Source: Lachnospiraceae bacterium 28-4 (GTDB taxonomy: Bacteria; Bacillota; Clostridia; Lachnospirales; Lachnospiraceae). Taken from it: a stretch of DNA of 64,000 nt. How positions within the stretch are numbered: the first letter of the stretch is position 1; every line of letters starts with the position of its first letter. Position numbers and translations under genes: made by a program. Of this stretch, positions 62,489 to 64,000 are shown one piece after another. The notes below the pieces were generated by a model. It was not told where the DNA came from, made no database searches, and saw only the letters and a list, made by a program, of their open reading frames with translations. The stretch spans positions 645,391 through 709,390 of the forward strand of contig KE159599.1 in NCBI GenBank assembly GCA_000403275.2, given 5' to 3'.

Positions 62489-63885
62489 TCTATCCTCCAT
62501 TTCTGCCCAATCTTCCTCAACGCATAATCCCGTTCCAGGATATACGGCCTGAAATATCCGCAAATATCGCTCATGGGGAACACTTCATCTTTCAGGCAAA
62601 TGCCGAGGCAGTCACGCATATACTCCTTTCGCTTTTTCATCCTTGCCCACGTTTGCGGATATCTTTCCCCTATCTCCTTTTGCAGCTTTTCATCCGCAAC
62701 CGCAACGCCATCTTCTGCCCCCGCTCCCCCATATCCGGGAACAGACGGGATAATGTCCATCTGCAAAAGCATCCCGCTTTGCAATACAACCGGCGACTCC
62801 GGGTAAAAAGGGGAAACCGTCCACTCTTCCTGCCCGGTAAAATGTCCCGGATTTAATGTCCAGTGATATTCTTCTTTCGGCAGCGTTTCCTCTATTTTCC
62901 TGTAAACATCACCGCAGTTCACTCCGATTCCTATCATTTCAAACCAGACAGCTGCCGCCCTGTAATAAGGTATTGCCACCTTTTCCATATAATCCCTGAC
63001 TCCTAGCGGCAAGTCCTCCCTGCTTCCGGCCACATAAGACGCCCTTGAGGAAAGCCCTCCCCGCAGCCCGATCGTCATGGAAAATTTATCTCCCAAAGCT
63101 ATTTTTTTATCTCTTGGGAAAACCACTCCATTCGTAAACCTATCCCCGGTCGCACATATCGTGGTAACGCTGACGGGCTGCCCATAGGCGGAAAGCTGAT
63201 CCGCAATCTCCATCTCCGTTTTTCCAGGTTCTATGCTGTTGTAGGCCTCTAACAGCCTGGCGGATGCGAGGCCGGCGCCAAATTCATAATGCGCCAGTTC
63301 ATTCGCATTCACCACATTCCTCACACCGGAACGCGGATTCAGAAAAATACCTCCCGCATGGACGATTTCCCCATGGGCGTTGATCTGCCTCACCGCATCC
63401 ATGATAAAAGCCGGAACATCAAACAGCTTATTCTCTTCACCCTTTCTGCCTGTAAAATATTTCCACCCCGCGCAGCCTATTTTCGTATGATCCCTGATCC
63501 CCGCCGATGCCGTCAATTCCGCCAGGGTCTTTCCCTCGCCCATAGGCTGGCAGGGCAGGGAAAAATAAGGTACATGGACAACCTCCGCTTTTATAAAGCT
63601 GTACTCCGCCATTTTCAGATTTTCATTCCCTAAAAGCAAATAACAGCTTCCATCCTTATGCAACACCAATACGCTTTCCTCAAACCTTGGCTCAAATCCC
63701 GTCAAATAAGCGAAGTTGGCGCCATGCTCCCTATCCCCGTAGATGAGCAGCGTATCCAGCCCGTCGTCCTCCATTTTCCCGAGAACCTTTTGCAAATGCT
63801 CCTTCATCGTCTCTTCCGTCAGATCCACCGGCACATAACCCCGGTTTCCCTCCGGCTCTTTTGTCCTGCCATACACAATTTCCAT
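62485..63885 (-). CDS. M24-fold (Xaa-Pro peptidase-like) protein, first paralog
   Basis: About 466 residues, clearly related along its length to the next gene (LLIYGDREHGANFAYLTGFEPRFEE; NPGHFTGQEEW; MLLQMDIIP; GAEDGVAVADE). Like its paralog it lacks the two canonical Asp ligands (GDKFSMTIGLRGGLSSRASY). ATG at 63885 has AGGAG at 7 bases. It follows an amidohydrolase gene, so the operon may degrade or process a small amide or sugar derivative. Confidence 0.8.
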   Translation of the reverse strand: MEIVYGRTKEPEGNRGYVPVDLTEETMKEHLQKVLGKMEDDGLDTLLIYGDREHGANFAYLTGFEPRFEESVLVLHKDGSCYLLLGNENLKMAEYSFIKAEVVHVPYFSLPCQPMGEGKTLAELTASAGIRDHTKIGCAGWKYFTGRKGEENKLFDVPAFIMDAVRQINAHGEIVHAGGIFLNPRSGVRNVVNANELAHYEFGAGLASARLLEAYNSIEPGKTEMEIADQLSAYGQPVSVTTICATGDRFTNGVVFPRDKKIALGDKFSMTIGLRGGLSSRASYVAGSREDLPLGVRDYMEKVAIPYYRAAAVWFEMIGIGVNCGDVYRKIEETLPKEEYHWTLNPGHFTGQEEWTVSPFYPESPVVLQSGMLLQMDIIPSVPGYGGAGAEDGVAVADEKLQKEIGERYPQTWARMKKRKEYMRDCLGICLKDEVFPMSDICGYFRPYILERDYALRKIGQKWRIE

Positions 63886-63918
63886 ATCCAAGCTCCTATT
63901 ATCTGCGATTTACCATAA

Positions 63919-64000
63919 TTACAGACCGTAAAGCCGCGCCGCATTGTCATGCAATATTCCTTCGATTTCCTTCTCCGAGAACACCGGCCATCCCGCATTT
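63919..64000 (-). CDS. Amidohydrolase-like protein, C-terminal end only
   Basis: The last 26 codons before a stop at 63919-63921 read to the window edge and end with EIEGILHDNAARLYGL. The closing NAARLYGL is common in metal-dependent amidohydrolases of the TIM-barrel group. It is upstream of, and probably in the same operon as, the two M24 paralogs. Confidence 0.6.
   Translation of the reverse strand, partial: NAGWPVFSEKEIEGILHDNAARLYGL

Overview
The window reads like a chromosomal segment of an anaerobic Bacillota, most likely a Clostridia/Lachnospiraceae-type gut bacterium. Evidence: strong GGAGG ribosome sites, some GTG/TTG starts, moderate GC with AT-richer defence genes, a Hol_Tox-type type I toxin, DUF5722/GH25 cell-wall proteins, and an ABC-dependent rhamnan-type polysaccharide locus. 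It is almost wholly a cell-surface polysaccharide (wall glycopolymer/capsule) island with decoration enzymes, flanked and interrupted by defence genes, repeats and one insertion sequence. No tRNA, rRNA or CRISPR array was seen.

Layout. 1-2.3 kb: defence remnant (5-methylcytosine methyltransferase cut by the window edge, a collapsed rloB, an RloA-like AAA ATPase). 2.4-13.9 kb: one tightly packed minus-strand operon from a good promoter at 14.07-14.1 kb: rfbA, GH25 hydrolase, rfbC, Wzm/Wzt-type ABC exporter, methyltransferase and two large GT2 glycosyltransferases, ending at a terminator near 2.4 kb. 14.5-17.6 kb: DUF5722 protein and rfbB. 17.8-24 kb: small zinc-ribbon protein, SGNH-fold proteins, MBOAT acyltransferase, membrane proteins. 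24-26.7 kb: FAD oxidoreductase and radical SAM protein. 26.8-27.7 kb: two tandem copies of an unannotated type I toxin-antitoxin module. 28-33.5 kb: operon of a DPM1-like GT2 and three multi-pass membrane proteins. 34.2-35.8 kb: intact IS4-family element. 36-43.8 kb: two MBOATs, VOC protein, acyl carrier protein, FkbH-like enzyme and two SGNH proteins, which together look like a Dlt-like acyl-decoration system. 43.9-46 kb: large membrane protein. 46.3-49.5 kb: decayed MFS gene and an orphan DNA methylase/specificity pair. 49.5-56.2 kb: membrane protein and an operon with phosphonopyruvate decarboxylase, a double TagA/CpsF-type GT26, NAD-sugar epimerase, GtrA and a UGM-like flavoprotein. 56.3-60.9 kb: a 1529-residue membrane-anchored glucosaminidase. 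61.1-64 kb: two divergent M24-fold proteins and the end of an amidohydrolase.

How it fits together (inference): rfbA/rfbB/rfbC make a dTDP-deoxyhexose precursor (rfbD is not in the window); GT2 and GT26 enzymes build the chain; Wzm/Wzt exports it; MBOAT-SGNH pairs O-acylate it outside, one perhaps fed by FkbH-loaded ACP; GH25 and the surface glucosaminidase remodel the wall.

The most unusual content is a family of four large palindromic intergenic elements (14.1, 27.7, 33.7 and 34.1-36.0 kb) plus a simpler relative (46.1 kb). Their outer arms differ between copies but are near-perfect inverted repeats within each copy. The four full copies enclose a conserved two-hairpin core whose stems covary between copies; the IS sits in the apical loop of one core hairpin. 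I know of no named family that matches, and it is the best candidate here for an undescribed structured RNA or mobile DNA element.
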